Below, piece by piece: positions 11,035 through 29,931 of a DNA stretch of 64,000 bases. Positions within the stretch are counted from its first letter, which is position 1, and each line of letters begins with the position of its first letter. Under the pieces are notes generated by a model. That model did not search any database and was not told where the DNA came from. It saw only the letters and a list, made by a program, of their open reading frames with translations. Source of the DNA: Panorpa germanica (Eukaryota; Arthropoda; Insecta; Mecoptera; Panorpidae); the NCBI GenBank assembly GCA_963678705.1, contig OY783220.1, positions 8,515,001 to 8,579,000 of the forward strand, written 5' to 3'. A program made the position numbers and the translations under genes.

Positions 11035-12687
11035 TCCTCACTAGAATATTTTGAATTTAAATATAAATACTTTTTTGGCTTGGATTTTTTAGAATTTGAT
11101 AAAAAAATTCTACTATGAATAATACGTTAAAAAGTGGTGCGACACCTGCATTAGAAAAATGAACTGTTTATAATAAATTTATGTTAAGAAATGAAATAAA
11201 GCTAGAAAGTTGAAATTTGGAATAAAGATTTGTTTCAATACGTAGTATATAAACATAATTAACAATAAAAAAAACTACTTATTCTGTAAAATCGTGCATA
11301 CAAATGTAAAATATAAAGATTTTAATATTAAATGGTATACTTTTTGATAATGAAGTAAAAGATAAAAATAATTATGCATATATTTATTTACGATGAATCA
11401 TAGGTAATGTATACTATCAATCTGACGCCCCTTTATCATTCACGATAAAAATGATCGACTTTGTCAATAACTATAGCATACAATATATGGAATTCTAAAT
11501 ATCAGTATCATTTGAGATTGACCCTATATACCTGGCTGCGTGTAACATATACGTATAATGCGTAACAGTATCAATTTTATTACAAAAAATCTAAACATGA
11601 TATAGTAACCCCACTATTATATTACAAAATTACATTCTCGCTTGAAAAACTCATTTCTTTTTTAATTAAAAAGATATTCTAAATACAAATAGAGTCATCT
11701 CGTTTAAAACTCTGTAGAGAAGCTATCCCGCTAAACACAAAACGTAAACTCATGTATTATTTAACGTAATATGTTTTACGTTAATAACACATACAAGCAT
11801 TGCTATCGTAGGTGTTTAGTATACATTAGTTTACCATATTTATAGTCCCCTTATATCCATTATTCATAAACCGTACGTAAAGAGAATTAAAACACCTTTA
11901 TTTGTTAATTGTAATTCTCCAATGTGTCAACCGGCATATACACATACGTAAAGGTACGAGTATATAGATTGCTTCATGGACATATGATTCATAAACGATT
12001 GTTCATTGTTCAAGAAAATAGCTCCATAAATTCAAAAGTTGACTTTTAAAAAATAGAATACTAGAAAATGAAACATGAGTACTAGGTTTAGAAGATAATG
12101 ATTTGAGATGCCATGACATACAAAATTAATCTATTTATTTTAATTAAGTTATAGAGGTTAACTTGTTTTCCCACATATATGTATGTATATTTTTAACATC
12201 ATTCAATGACATTAATAACAGTGTAATGTTTACTTGATTTGACATAAAATTATCGAAATATTAGCTTTACTTTTTCTACACTATATTTTCTGCGCTCAAT
12301 GAAAAATGCAAGTAATATTTTTATCATTATTTCGTGTTACTTATTCATAGAAGCAAATCAAACGGGTAAATAACTTGTATGGGGCCCTATAAACGGGCAT
12401 AATTAAGTTGTTAACTAAGTTGCGTAAGAATGGTCGTTTACTGGAGACACAACTGTCTTAAAATTAACGATGCGTACCATGGGAATATATGAAAAGGCAG
12501 ACACTTGCGACAAGTCTGTCTTATAAAGTATGGTACACATACGTGCGACTTAAACATGCGACATCCAACATTTGTTGCAAGAACAGTGGACAAGAAACCT
12601 ATATGATTGTGCCAATATTTGGAAAAAATGGAAAAGTGTCCTATACCTCCGACCAACAGATATATAAACAATATATTCATAAACAGA
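11035..12687. other. No gene seen
   Basis: AT-rich. Short open frames on both strands near 12438-12692 mirror one another and have no recognisable domain. Confidence 0.4.
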
Positions 12688-12868
12688 TATAGTTCAAATT
12701 ACAAGAGTTCGATAGTCACTCATGCTTAAAACGGGTTATAATAGCCGTATTCGTCCCTATATACATTATAAAATAATGAGACTCTGCTTCTTCATTGTAT
12801 CGCTAATTTATACGGCGCAACTTGTTTTAAGTATGAATCGCCGCCGAACTCTCGTAATTTGAACTATA
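12688..12868. mobile_element. MITE family C, copy C1
   Basis: About 181 bp with inverted ends of about 45 bp: TATAGTTCAAATTACAAGAG on the left against CTCTCGTAATTTGAACTATA on the right. The right arm holds AAGTATGAATCGCCGCCGAA. A second copy with the same ends lies at 38804-39020. No coding capacity; flanks are TA-rich, so the target duplication cannot be fixed. Confidence 0.85.
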
Positions 12869-16655
<3,787 letters not shown>

Positions 16656-16999
16656 TTAACCGGTCTACGAACTGACATTAGGTATTTCTGATTACGTTAA
16701 AATAATGAACATGGTTTAATTAATTTATTCTTGTAAATAAATAAACACTGATAAGCTTATAAATTACAACACTTGCTTTAAAATAATGAAGGAGAAGTTT
16801 TGTTTACTGTTTCCATGGCCACAAGGTATACACAACTTCAAAATGTATAATGCAAATTTTAAGCAACTTGAATGAAAAGAAATATTATAGATTTATAAGA
16901 TGTTTTACATATAATTTATAAAGTAATATTTTTGATTTTGTTTATTATTCTGGCACTATAAACACTCAAACACAAATAGAATAATTTTGTACGTTGGCT

Positions 17000-17323
17000 A
17001 TGCTGAAGATTTCAGGTAACAACCACCTGTCTTACACGAAAATAAACCTTTTTAATATATATTATCCACTAAAACGAATCAGAACTATTGTAATCACAGT
17101 TATATTAGTTTCATGGATTCTATTTTTTATAATTAATACACATATCTTATTAAAAACTATTTATTTACACGAATACACAACAAGCAACGGCGTCGTCCGT
17201 CACGTTCTTCTACTGTACTACAACTTAACTGACAAACAAAACCGGTCTGATATTGTACTAACTATTCCAAAAAGTTTTAGTGTTCATTATTTGTACTACT
17301 CTAAGGTAGATGGCAAGCACTAG
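17000..17323 (+). CDS. Small single-span membrane protein, unknown
   Basis: 107 aa from the first ATG at 17000 (an in-frame TTG lies two codons earlier). Residues ~29-53 form one strong hydrophobic segment (TIVITVILVSWILFFIINTH) preceded by basic KRIR, so an N-in orientation is likely. After it come a potential N-glycosylation site (NLT) and a polar tail. It lies 347 bp from the baz start codon in divergent orientation. I do not recognise it. It could be a real lineage-specific gene, one exon of a gene, or a chance ORF; the well-formed membrane segment is the only support. Confidence 0.3.
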   Translation: MLKISGNNHLSYTKINLFNIYYPLKRIRTIVITVILVSWILFFIINTHILLKTIYLHEYTTSNGVVRHVLLLYYNLTDKQNRSDIVLTIPKSFSVHYLYYSKVDGKH

Positions 17324-17997
17324 ATTCAAGCGTCCTTTTTTATTAAAAAAAAATATATTATCAATATTTAATTTATTTTTACTACAACATAAAGCAACTT
17401 ATACTAATAAATTCAGCAGTTAATAATGTGGGGCCTCATATCTGTGGGCTAAATTATTGTTACCCTCCCCGCTTCCTCGAAGTACAAATTAACACTGGGT
17501 ATAACAAAAAGTTTCACCATAGGTCTTGGAATATTACTAATTATGAGTAAATCACCTAAGCTATAAACTTAGTATAGTCTGTGCTATAAACTAGAAAATA
17601 ACATTTCGAAAAAATTAGAAAACGACTGAAGATAATTCAAATGGGGACTATTAAAGGACTTGTAACTAATGCTTTTTTTTGCTCTCATTGCTAATAATTT
17701 GGTGAACATTAAGATTAAAGTAACTAAATGTAATATCAATATAAAAATTCAATTTTGTAGAAACTTTATTTATTTTAATTATAATTGGAGAAAGTAAACA
17801 TAAGATTATGTTCATACGATTTAATATCTATGTAGCAAATATATTGATACATAAGTTTTACGTAAATGCTACATAATTCTGCTGAAAGAAATGCAATAAT
17901 TTCTTTATTATAAGAACAAAGCACATAAGAAGATAAAAGAAATATTATGTATATCAGACGAAACCAGGAACATCTGGTATAATTTTAATAAAAACAC
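17324..17997. other. Intergenic, nothing recognised
   Basis: AT-rich sequence between the small ORF and the 3' end of the PGRP gene. It probably includes the PGRP 3' UTR; no polyadenylation site can be assigned with confidence. Confidence 0.4.
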
Positions 17998-20439
<2,442 letters not shown>

Positions 20440-21797
20440 ATTTGTAAATTTTTGCGATTACTGACTGATCACAATACAAAGAACGTTTTAAATAAACTGA
20501 TGTCTGATGATTTATTACTAAATAAACGATCACGACAAAAACAACGCTATCAAAGGTCATAAGCCAAAATCATGAAGTATGAATAAACAACTAGAGTGAG
20601 TGATGTGGAAATAATATAAAATATTTCTGGGAAATTTAATTAAAACCGGTTTTTGAATTCCATTGTCTGTTATTTACAAAGTAATTACTTAACACGAACT
20701 TTAAAATTCATTATAATGATTGTAATTAATATATAATATATGTATTTTCATGTGTAGTTAATGAAAGAATTTCGAATATTAACATTGCCAATCTATATTT
20801 TATATAGTTTAGGATTGCTGTTTACGCTTTGAGTATGGACACGAGGAATACTCGCGAATAAAGTTTGCGAATCATGAGTACAAAAAATAATTCTAAAAAA
20901 TTTAAGTGATAATAAATGTTAGCTGGGTTTTTCCAAATTACAATTGCAAGGTCAGGCTCAGATATTAAATATACACAAGCTAATTTAGTATGTTCTGTTA
21001 ATTGTAGCTACAAATGCTCTCTATCACTGTAGCTCGTTCAAAAAACATTTCTTGAGTGAATAATGAAATAAATAAGAACTCGTTAAGTAGTATATATTAC
21101 TTTTTCATCTAGTACTGAGACTTAGACCCCTAATTTGTAGCTCATTTTTGTTTAACATTAGACGGTTTTATTAGTAGATTAACTTCGTTCAAAAGCAAAG
21201 CGATCAAAGCATATATTAATAAAGTTCATTTTTTAACACAAACCATGATTATTATTTCTTTCAAGTAATATTTTACTTAAACAATACCTAGTAATATTTA
21301 ATCCAAAGTGGTCTTATTTGATTATTTTATAGCCGTTTTAAAAACCTTTTTTAAAGATTTATGAGTATGTTAATAGTTAAAAACGAAGATTTATTTTTCA
21401 AAGCCGAAAAATAGGTCATCACATAGCTTTATATACAATTGTTTATGTACCAGGAAAATTTTGTTATGTTGTTAAACCTTAAATACACATAACTGTGTAG
21501 AGTGAGTAATATGTAAACTGAATGTAATATTATTACTATTTATTAATAAGTGAATTATTAGCCAGAAAAATATATATAAAGTTTTCACCAAACACATTTT
21601 TTTAATCATACCAAAATATATTTTATTATAATATAAAAACCTATGTCAAAAATGTACATTCAAAAATATATTTAACTAAACTCCAACAGGAACAAAATTA
21701 TTTAATAAAGAGAATTAAAAGTTAACTTGTTCTATTTTTATAAAAATAATGTAACATGTCAATTAACAAAAAAAAAACACTATTTAAATCTATAAAT
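20440..21797. other. Intergenic between PGRP-SA and CIAO1
   Basis: Contains the PGRP 5' flank (right of 20439) and the CIAO1 3' flank. AT-rich; no ORF, RNA gene or repeat recognised. Several GATA-like and A/T motifs occur, but none can be called over background. Confidence 0.4.
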
Positions 21798-22980
21798 TCA
21801 ACTCATAATTGGTTCCGTTTCTCTATACTGCCATAATTTGACTTCACCATCATCGCTACATGAAGCAAGCATACCATTACCAAGAGGATTCCATCTCACA
21901 CAATTAACATCTTCAGAATGTGCTCCATTTTCAGAAAGTAATAAATCAAATGTAGGTGCATTTGGATCAGAATCTTGTGATTCGCTAAATATTCTAATAA
22001 TATCATCTCCACAAGCAGTAACTATTAAATCTTGCTTTTTACACCAATCTATATCATATACAGCTCGAGTGTGATGACCGGATATTGTGCACACACATTT
22101 CCAAACTGGTTCCTTATCCGGTGTTGGAATATTTTCCGCATTCCCTGGTTGATATACCTGCCAGATTTTAACAGTCTGATCTGCACTGCATGAAGCTAAT
22201 CGATTACCTACAATAAAAGTTAAATAGCAGTGTTGAATTTTAAAAGCTTTGTATTGTTTTAAATCTTTAAATGTAACTTTTGGTACCTGTTTTATTAAAT
22301 GAGATACTCCACACTGTAGAGTCATGTGAATTTAATGTTGCAGAGCAAATCCAGTCATTATCTGAGGGGTCTTCTCTAAATATCTTGATAGAATTATCGT
22401 AACTTGCTGATGCAAGAATATCTTGTGTAGGGTGCCATGTAACTTTTTTGACGTCTTGAGTATGTGCATTTAACACAGCTGCACACTCGAACTCATCTTC
22501 AATTCCATTAGCAACTTCCCATACCCAGACAGATTTGTCCCGACTACAAGTCGCGAGTAATTGGCCACCAGGAGACCATGCTACACTCTTAACTTCGTTT
22601 TCATGACCTTCAAGTGTAGCTGAACATTCGAATTCCCCTATAAATAAAACAGAACGAATGTACACTATGTTACATAACATAAAAATCAAGTATTAACAAA
22701 GTATATTACCTGTCTTCTTATCCCAAATAGCTGTAGTTGCATCGAAACTAGCAGAAGCTAAATAATTACCACAAGGTGACCAAGCAACTTCTCTGATTGT
22801 TCTTTGGTGGCCATCAGTTAAAATTGTTTTGATGACCCACTTGTCACCTTCACATCCCCAGATTCTAATAGTTTTATCTTCACCACATGTTGCTATTGCA
22901 GTACCTTGTGGATTCCAGCCTATTCCCCATACTCTACCAGAATGGCCCTTCAATGTATGTAAGTGCTCAAGTCGCCCCAT
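21798..22980 (-). CDS. CIAO1: CIAO1, cytosolic Fe-S assembly WD40 protein
   Basis: Exons 22710-22980, 22287-22637 and 21798-22207 join in frame to 343 aa (family about 340). It forms a seven-bladed WD40 propeller in the CIA targeting complex with MMS19 and CIAO2B, which hands Fe-S clusters to cytosolic and nuclear apoproteins such as DNA polymerases and helicases. Visible repeats: [15 protein letters not shown]...[18 protein letters not shown]...[20 protein letters not shown]...[20 protein letters not shown]...[18 protein letters not shown]...[18 protein letters not shown]...IRIF and [14 protein letters not shown]...VKLWQ. The start is [13 protein letters not shown], directly before blade 1. 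Both introns are short (72 and 79 bp) and interrupt at conserved TG codons. Confidence 0.97.
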
Positions 22981-23325
22981 GTTATATATATTTTATAGGT
23001 TAGATTAGTTTAACATAATTTAACTTTAGGAATAACTCACTAAAAATTGTATGAAATTATGTTACTGTTTTATTTGGAAAATACTACTTAATATTTAATA
23101 ACAATTAGTGTAATATATTGAACAAATACAATAGGAATTATAACAAATATTTTGAAATTGACAAACCAACTAGCAAGTGTTCAATATTTAAACTGATTCA
23201 AATCAAATTAAACATAGAGGGCAGTATATACACATTTTCTAAAGAATTTTTTTAAATTAAAATATTTATTTATACATTTTATATCATTCATTACAGATAA
23301 CATTTAATAAAATATATTCGATTTT
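22981..23325. other. CIAO1 upstream / NPRL2 downstream spacer
   Basis: 345 bp of AT-rich DNA separating two genes on the same strand. It should hold the CIAO1 promoter and NPRL2 3' UTR; no specific element is visible. Confidence 0.4.
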
Positions 23326-26300
23326 TCATCTCCATAGCAGAATAGTAGCCGGATCTATCTCTATTTCTTTCTCTAATATATTATTGCTTAAAGAGAGGGA
23401 ACAACAAATTTCTTCCATTGATTGACAACCATTGAAGTCGGGCTTCCCATCTACTGTAGCGATCGACACCGGGTACTAAAAATATATATTTAATAAAGTA
23501 ATAAATTATACAAAACATTGAAAATTATACCCGCTAATCAGTTACGTAAATGTAATGTTTATTTAACATAAGAAAGATTACTTTTTCCATAACAACAGTT
23601 ATCTTGCGGCCATAAATTTGTTTTCTAAAGTGAATAAAACTTTTTATACAAGAGTATATAACGTTTCGTATTAAATTATTATGTTAGTAAACAATATTAC
23701 GTTAAATAATACATGAGTTTACGTTTTATGATTAGCGAGTTTTAAATATTAATAATTCTTAACCACCTTATTCACTTTTCTGATAATTCCATGAAGTAAA
23801 CCAAATTGGACTAGATTTCGTTCATTTATTCTTAAAGTATTTGGATTTAATCTGGCACAAAGATCACGTAGTGATATCCCATATCCCATTCCAGAATACA
23901 TTCGGAAAATATCACGTATTGTTGCATGATGACGCACTGAAAAATGTTTAAAACCTTTTAAGTAAAATATAAAAATCAATAAAATAAAAATTAATGCAAT
24001 TCTTACAATTCGATGAGCAATATTCGATACATTTTTGTTGTAAATCTTTACATGATATCAAATTATTTATTTTTTGTGTAGGTGTATAAACATTGCAATA
24101 TTGAAACAGAGGTATTATTCTAACAACGTTGTAGCATACCTAGAAAAAGATATTATATTTAAAAGATCATAAATTAAATTTGAAATTCTTAAAGAATAGT
24201 AATTTTTACCAGATTTTGAATACATGCTTTCACTAAGTTTGGGTGTACTTCCGCTTTACATGCTATCTTACTGATATGTGTAAAACCATCTATGTATGGC
24301 AAAATCTACAAAAATAAAGTAAAATAAACTATGACTACAGTAAAATAAAAAAAATCTTAATAGGATTTGAGAGAGAGAGAGTAACCACATTACTTAAGTG
24401 AAAAAGACACAAAAAAACATGAGAAGGATTGCCAGATTTAGATTGGGACACGAGGAGAAAGGAAATAGATACTGGGCAAATAGCGAGGAAAGAATGTGTA
24501 GAGTGTGCGGAACGGGGATTGAAACACTGGAGCACATTAAGTTTTCTTGTCAGGAAAAAGTAATGAGCGAGAAGACTATTGTGCAGTTATTAAAGGGAAG
24601 CAGTGAAGGAAAGGGGTGAATGGCGGAAATAGAGAAAAGGAACGAAAAACATTACAATAAAGAATAATCTCGTTATCTGGTTTTCATGGGGAACATGAAG
24701 AGAGAGGGTCAAGAGAAGAAGAAGCAGAAAGCACTTTTGAAAGTAGTAAAAGTCTAGAGTAATATAAGTTTGAATGTATATAGGAATGAAAAGTATTAAG
24801 AAATATAAAACTGTATATAATATATGAATGAAATAAAAAAGTTAAATTTTTGTGGAAACACAAAAACCACATGCCAGAGTGCGTAAATAGAAGCAAAACT
24901 AAAACTAATTGATATTAAATACGAGTATATCTCCACCTGGTGGGTAGTGAGATCCCACTGATCCTGATCAAATTTGTCTTCGAGTCCAGTTAAGATAGGA
25001 ACGTGATAGTCTAAAACTGGAGCTGGATCTTTGGGTAGATCTACTACTGTTAAATGCAATGAAGTAGGACCATCTGGAATTAAGTAATAGCTTCTTTAGT
25101 ATTAGTTGCAATAATGATTAATCAAATATATAAGGAGCTTACCCGTAACAACACACATTTGATATGAATTAATATCATTTCTTACATGTTGCATTATTCC
25201 AATAAGTCTATCGAAATTACTTTCAGTACTGGGAGTATCTGTTATAAAAATAGGTCGTTTTGGATCACGAATGTGCGGTGGTTTATATAAAAGCGGTTTC
25301 AAAACATCACTTTGTTCTGATGTTGGTTGTGAAAGAAATTCATGATCCATTTCCATAGCTAACTATAAACATATAATTGTAAACGATTATACATTTTCGT
25401 ATCAATGTTACATTCAAGATCTTATAAACACTTACTATGTATTCCGATAATTTCTTTAGAAGAGGTTCATATTGCACGGTGTGAGCATTTTCAGCAAAGA
25501 CTAGACACAGGTTAAAGTGAAATGCATTTCTAACATATTTTTTGTCGTCTATTTTAATAGGATATCCCAGTATTTTATAACCATCAAAAGTCCTAAAATA
25601 ATAAAAATTTGATTATTGATGTACTACTTCTTATACAATGCTGAGAAAAAATTGTAATATTAGAAAGTAATTAATTTGAAATTCTTTTTTGAATATTTGA
25701 TTATAATTTTGAAACTTAATTAAGCCATTTCGGTTAATTACAAATAATTGTAGAGTATTTGTTCGCATTAAGTATATAATTATAGAAATTTATGAATTGT
25801 AATGTACATTACAAAGGTTGATAGATAAATGAATTGATTTGAGAAACTAGAAAATATCTGTTCATAGTGATAAATACTCCTGCTCTTTTTAAATTTATTT
25901 ATTTAAATAATTATCTTCATTTGCTATTATATTAAATAAGTCTTAATGAAATTCATAACTGGTTTTCTGGGAGCGCCAGTGAAGGAATGTAAATGATATG
26001 ATTTCCAATGAGACAATGTTTTATATTGTAGCGCATACAAAGTATCTGGATTATAATATCTAAAAATACAATGACCTTAATACGAATCTGCACATTTACT
26101 TAACTTTGCTAAATAATGAACAACATAGAAATTGGGTGTTAAACAAATTCTTAGATATCTATGATTAATTCTGATATGCTATACCTTAATAAATATATCT
26201 CAATTTATAATAATATACTTACACTGTAAGAGTGCATTTATGTAGTTGAGCTTTTGGAATCATATAAACACTGACCCAATCAAATATTTGTTTAGATATA

Positions 26301-26404
26301 TAATTTTCTGGCACCTGACATCTAATTTTTGGTCCAGCAATAGGATGGAATTCACACATAAAAATACATTTAATAGGACCATCAGTAGAACTTTCTTGCG
26401 ACAT
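23326..26404 (-). CDS. Nprl2: NPRL2, GATOR1 complex subunit
   Basis: Eight exons (26223-26404, 25436-25592, 25143-25362, 24937-25073, 24210-24305, 24007-24139, 23767-23936, 23326-23475) join in frame to 414 aa. NPRL2 with NPRL3 and DEPDC5 (Iml1) forms GATOR1, the GTPase-activating complex for RagA/B at the lysosome, and so restrains TORC1 when amino acids are scarce. The N-terminal longin fold is visible ([31 protein letters not shown]). Conserved middle signatures are [17 protein letters not shown] and the C-terminal [11 protein letters not shown]...KYPVSI. The end [10 protein letters not shown] matches the family's terminal IICWK-type end. The donor of exon 7 is AAG|GTGGTT, non-consensus but required by frame and homology. 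Intron 4 carries a LINE remnant, and intron 1 an exon-like stretch (see findings). Confidence 0.95.
24365..24835 (+). mobile_element. 5'-truncated non-LTR retrotransposon remnant
   Basis: Plus-strand fragment in NPRL2 intron 4, opposite to the gene. The frame at 24398-24619 encodes the C-terminal end of a LINE ORF2: [18 protein letters not shown] followed by [18 protein letters not shown], a cysteine-histidine end found in several insect LINEs but unlike the I-type element at 3.4-9.2 kb. A related, more broken copy is at 52200-52790; the two share about 250 bp. The frame ends at 24619; the 3' limit is approximate. Confidence 0.75.
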
Positions 26405-27425
26405 TTTATTTATTTTTATAAAACCTGTTAACCTCACTTCTTCACTGGGATATGTCAAATTTTAAAATGATGTCGCACACGTCTATATTAAAATAATCGG
26501 AAGTATTACTTTGTATTTATGTTTAATATTAAAAAACATATTGTTATCATAACTGAATATAGATAAGAAATTGTTTTTGTTTGAACTTATATCATACATG
26601 TGACCCTCCGACATTTTTACACAATTTTAATTTTTAATTTATTATTATGATACCACGTGACAATTTAAACTGTTCTCTGATTGGACATATCTTAAGTGTA
26701 ATAAAAAAAAGTTAACTGCAATGGAAAGGTCAGCACTTAAAATAACGATAACTTTATATCGAAATATATCATTCCACAAATATTAATTTAATTGTTAATT
26801 ACATAATATTGAACGCTAAACAAAAAAATTGGTTTATTTGTAATACTTCTATCTATATATTTTACATCATACCTTGGCGATTATGTGAATATTTTTATTA
26901 CAGATTTAGTTAAATATGGTACTGGGTTTAATTTTTATTATTCTGCCATAAAGTTTTTTTAATTAGTCACTAAAATTTTTATATTCACTACATTTAATAC
27001 ACAAAAAAAGTAAAAACGAAGTATATAATATTATCTTATCTTACCCCAATTTCATTTGGTATTAGTGTTTACATTACTAAAAAATGTATGAATAAAATCC
27101 TATTGAAAATACTTATTGAATTTATTTATTCAGCGGTTTGTGTCATTACAATTTACAGAAATTCTTAGGCATTTCAAAGTACAAAAGGCTCAATTCATTC
27201 TCGTATGTTAATGAAGTTCTTTCAACTTTATTTAATTTTATCTCTGATTATGTTTGCATACATGCCTCAACTGCTTTTGGTACCAACACCAAATCTATTA
27301 CATACATAAAATTTATTATATAAAAAAACATTAACTTTTACATGTATTTTACATTATAAAATTAATATTAATATAAGAAAGATTGTGCAATATATAATAA
27401 CAATAAGAAACGATATTCTTATAAT
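26405..27425. other. Intergenic between NPRL2 and GST
   Basis: AT-rich flank upstream of NPRL2 and downstream of the GST stop. An open frame at 27138-27323 on the plus strand lies over the GST 3' flank and has no recognisable domain. Nothing else is supported. Confidence 0.4.
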
Positions 27426-28683
27426 CTATAACTTAGAAAGCGGCTTTGGAGTATGTTTTGCAATTTTATAAAGCCTTTGCGTGGCTTCATCATAATGTGG
27501 AGCAGTTTCACTTCGAACACGTTGTAGCCAGGCATCAAGAATTGGACGACCCTCACATGGATCGTATCCAGCCAATTCTAAAATTGATAATAAGTTTATC
27601 AAATGGAATATTTGTACTATTTTAATATTTATGCTATACCCACTTGGTTGTTCAATTTCACAGGCAGCAAATAAATCTGCAACAGATATTTTATCGCCTA
27701 ATATAAAAGGTCCAGGAGTTAGCCACTGGTTCTGTAGTTTATCTAGTGTTTCTTCCATTCTTCTCTTTAAGCCTTGAAGTTTCTTTGCGTCGGGTTCTTT
27801 ACCAGTAACCAAAGGAGTCAAATACTAAAAAAATTATTTAACGATATGGTATAAATGAAATATATGATTATAGGTCAGTTTTAGCTTAAAGGAAAAGCGA
27901 GTGGAGCCGCTTGTTAAGAATTAAGGACGTATTCACATAAAGAAGATATTAGAATATATTAAGAAGTATAATAACGACTGGATATAAATGAATTGGCGAT
28001 TATAGAAAGCAAGAATCGTTGATCAAAATCTCGCTTCACCCAGAAAACAGAGCAGATCTAAACAACTATATGTATTTTACTTTAGCAAGGAAGAAAGCTG
28101 AACAATCCATTCGTATTCCCAAATGTTGCCATTCTAAATATTCATCAGCACGGGCCTGTTTTTTGCTTTCAGTTGGGTACCATTGTTCAGGGATGGATTT
28201 CTCTCGAGCTAGATACCGCACAATAGCAACACTGCAATAATAGAAAATAAAATTAAAATCTAAAAATACAAAATTTCCAATAAACCAAATCTACCATTTA
28301 TGTGGTACATTTGTTTAGAGGTAAATATATTATGTAAATGAAATATAAATGTGTTTAATGTGCTGATACCTTTCAGATAAATGGAATTCGTTGTCTATAA
28401 TGCAAGGGACTTTCTTAAACTTATTGATTTTTTCAAATTCTTCTGATAAATGAGCACCTGAAAAATAATATTTATGAAAACTGTGCGATGTTGAAGTTAA
28501 GTTGAGTTAGGAAAAAGCTGACAATAAACAAACAGATTTATAAATTAATTAATTATATAAAATTAACAAACCTTTTCCAAGAGCTACGGGACAGCTTTCA
28601 TAAGGAATTTTTAAAGTTTTCAGAAGTATGACAAGTGCTCTTGATGGTTGAGATAAAAGGTCAAAGTAAAGTTTCAAAGACAT
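27426..28683 (-). CDS. GstT: Theta-class glutathione S-transferase
   Basis: Exons 28572-28683, 28370-28457, 28081-28231, 27644-27824 and 27426-27577 join to 227 aa, the normal length for theta GSTs. The cytosolic enzyme conjugates glutathione to electrophiles. The N-terminal thioredoxin-like domain starts MSLKLYFDLLSQPSRA, with the theta catalytic Ser at residue 11. KVPCII and the SES|VAIVRYL glutathione-binding turn follow. The helical domain has EYLEWQHLGIR, TPGPFILGDKISVADLFAAC (N-capping box and hydrophobic staple) and KLAGYDPCEGRP. The donor of exon 4 is CCAA|GTGGGT; reading through that 66-bp intron stays open, so a retained-intron product would be in frame. A single copy is seen here, although theta GSTs often come in clusters. 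Confidence 0.95.
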
Positions 28684-29931
28684 TTTAAGATAGATTTGTT
28701 ATGTGGTTCTTCTGGAAAATTAAAATTGAATAAATTAACAAAACATATTTTAATATTAAATAGTTTAAATCTTTGATAGTTGAAAGGTTAATATATTATT
28801 TATATAGATGGCGATAGTATACGCTTGTTAATCTACAGAACAAAATTACCATATTAATAAAATGTTACGTAACTAAGACATAATTGTTTTAGCCGGTCTT
28901 TCGACGCATATTTGAAATTAAATGTTACTTCTTAAACTATTTAACTTTACTGAAAGATATTATGTAAAGTTATTTATTATATTGAAAACACATACATATT
29001 GCGATTATATATTTTTAAGAAAATGATTTGTATAGAAAAATGAACTTTTTGAAATATAATAAATATTTGATTTATAATTTTGCTTACTAAAGTATATATC
29101 GATTATAAATAGTAAGAAACCTGTTGCCATCGCATTAGTTTATCAGCTGTTATCAGATTTTTATTAATATAAGTAAAACAAATTTTAGGTTAGTTTGTTA
29201 TAAACTGTGTTCAGTGTCAATAGGTTTTATTTATAAGTTATTTACGTAACAATCCTTAAGTATACTAATAAACAAAACATTAATAAATATTATATTTTTA
29301 TTTACCAACTATTTATAAAAGTTATGCTGAGTTTTAGTCAGCTTTATTCACTGATTGCTACTGATTGCTACAAATTCTTACAAACAACAGCAAAGTTCAT
29401 TTAACCTCGATTGACCTTGAACGCAGTTGTGTAATCATTACAATCACAACGTTCCCAACAAGTTTTAATATACTAATAACTAACTAGGCAATCTAAAAAC
29501 AATGATCTGACAGAAAATAATGATAAAAATGATAATAAAAGCGTATTGTAATTAAAAGATATGGATTATGTAAATATATTTACATTATCTGAACATTATA
29601 ATGTCATAGATAACACATATAATATAAATAAAGAATGAGTTTCATTATTATGTCAAGTAAAATAGATATATATTCATATAGATACGTTCTTTTTTCTAAT
29701 TTACCTAAAATATGATGTAAACTAGAAAGCAATATTAACATTAAAAAGTTGTAACTACCCTGGTGTGTGTCTTGGATAGATTATGACATTTATTTTTCTG
29801 TATGTTTATTATAATGTATAATAAAAGTAATAATTTTTATGTACATAAGAATTACATGTTACAGGCCTGTACACTTTATTATTTATTATTGAATATAATA
29901 ACAATTTTGATATAATAACAAAGATTTCGAT
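28684..29931. other. Intergenic between GST and allantoinase copy 1
   Basis: AT-rich. Holds the GST promoter side and allantoinase 3' flank. A short stretch at about 28803-28827 (TAGATGGCGATAGTATACGC) resembles the terminal part of the fold-back element at 43411-44027 and may be a relic of the same family. Confidence 0.4.

Noticed and set aside
27578-27643. Reading the GST exons 4 and 5 as one exon
   Set aside because: The 66-bp stretch between them is open but encodes an AT-driven insert (YSINIKIVQIFHLINLL) absent from theta GSTs; removing it as a GT-AG intron gives the expected EQP|KLAGYD.
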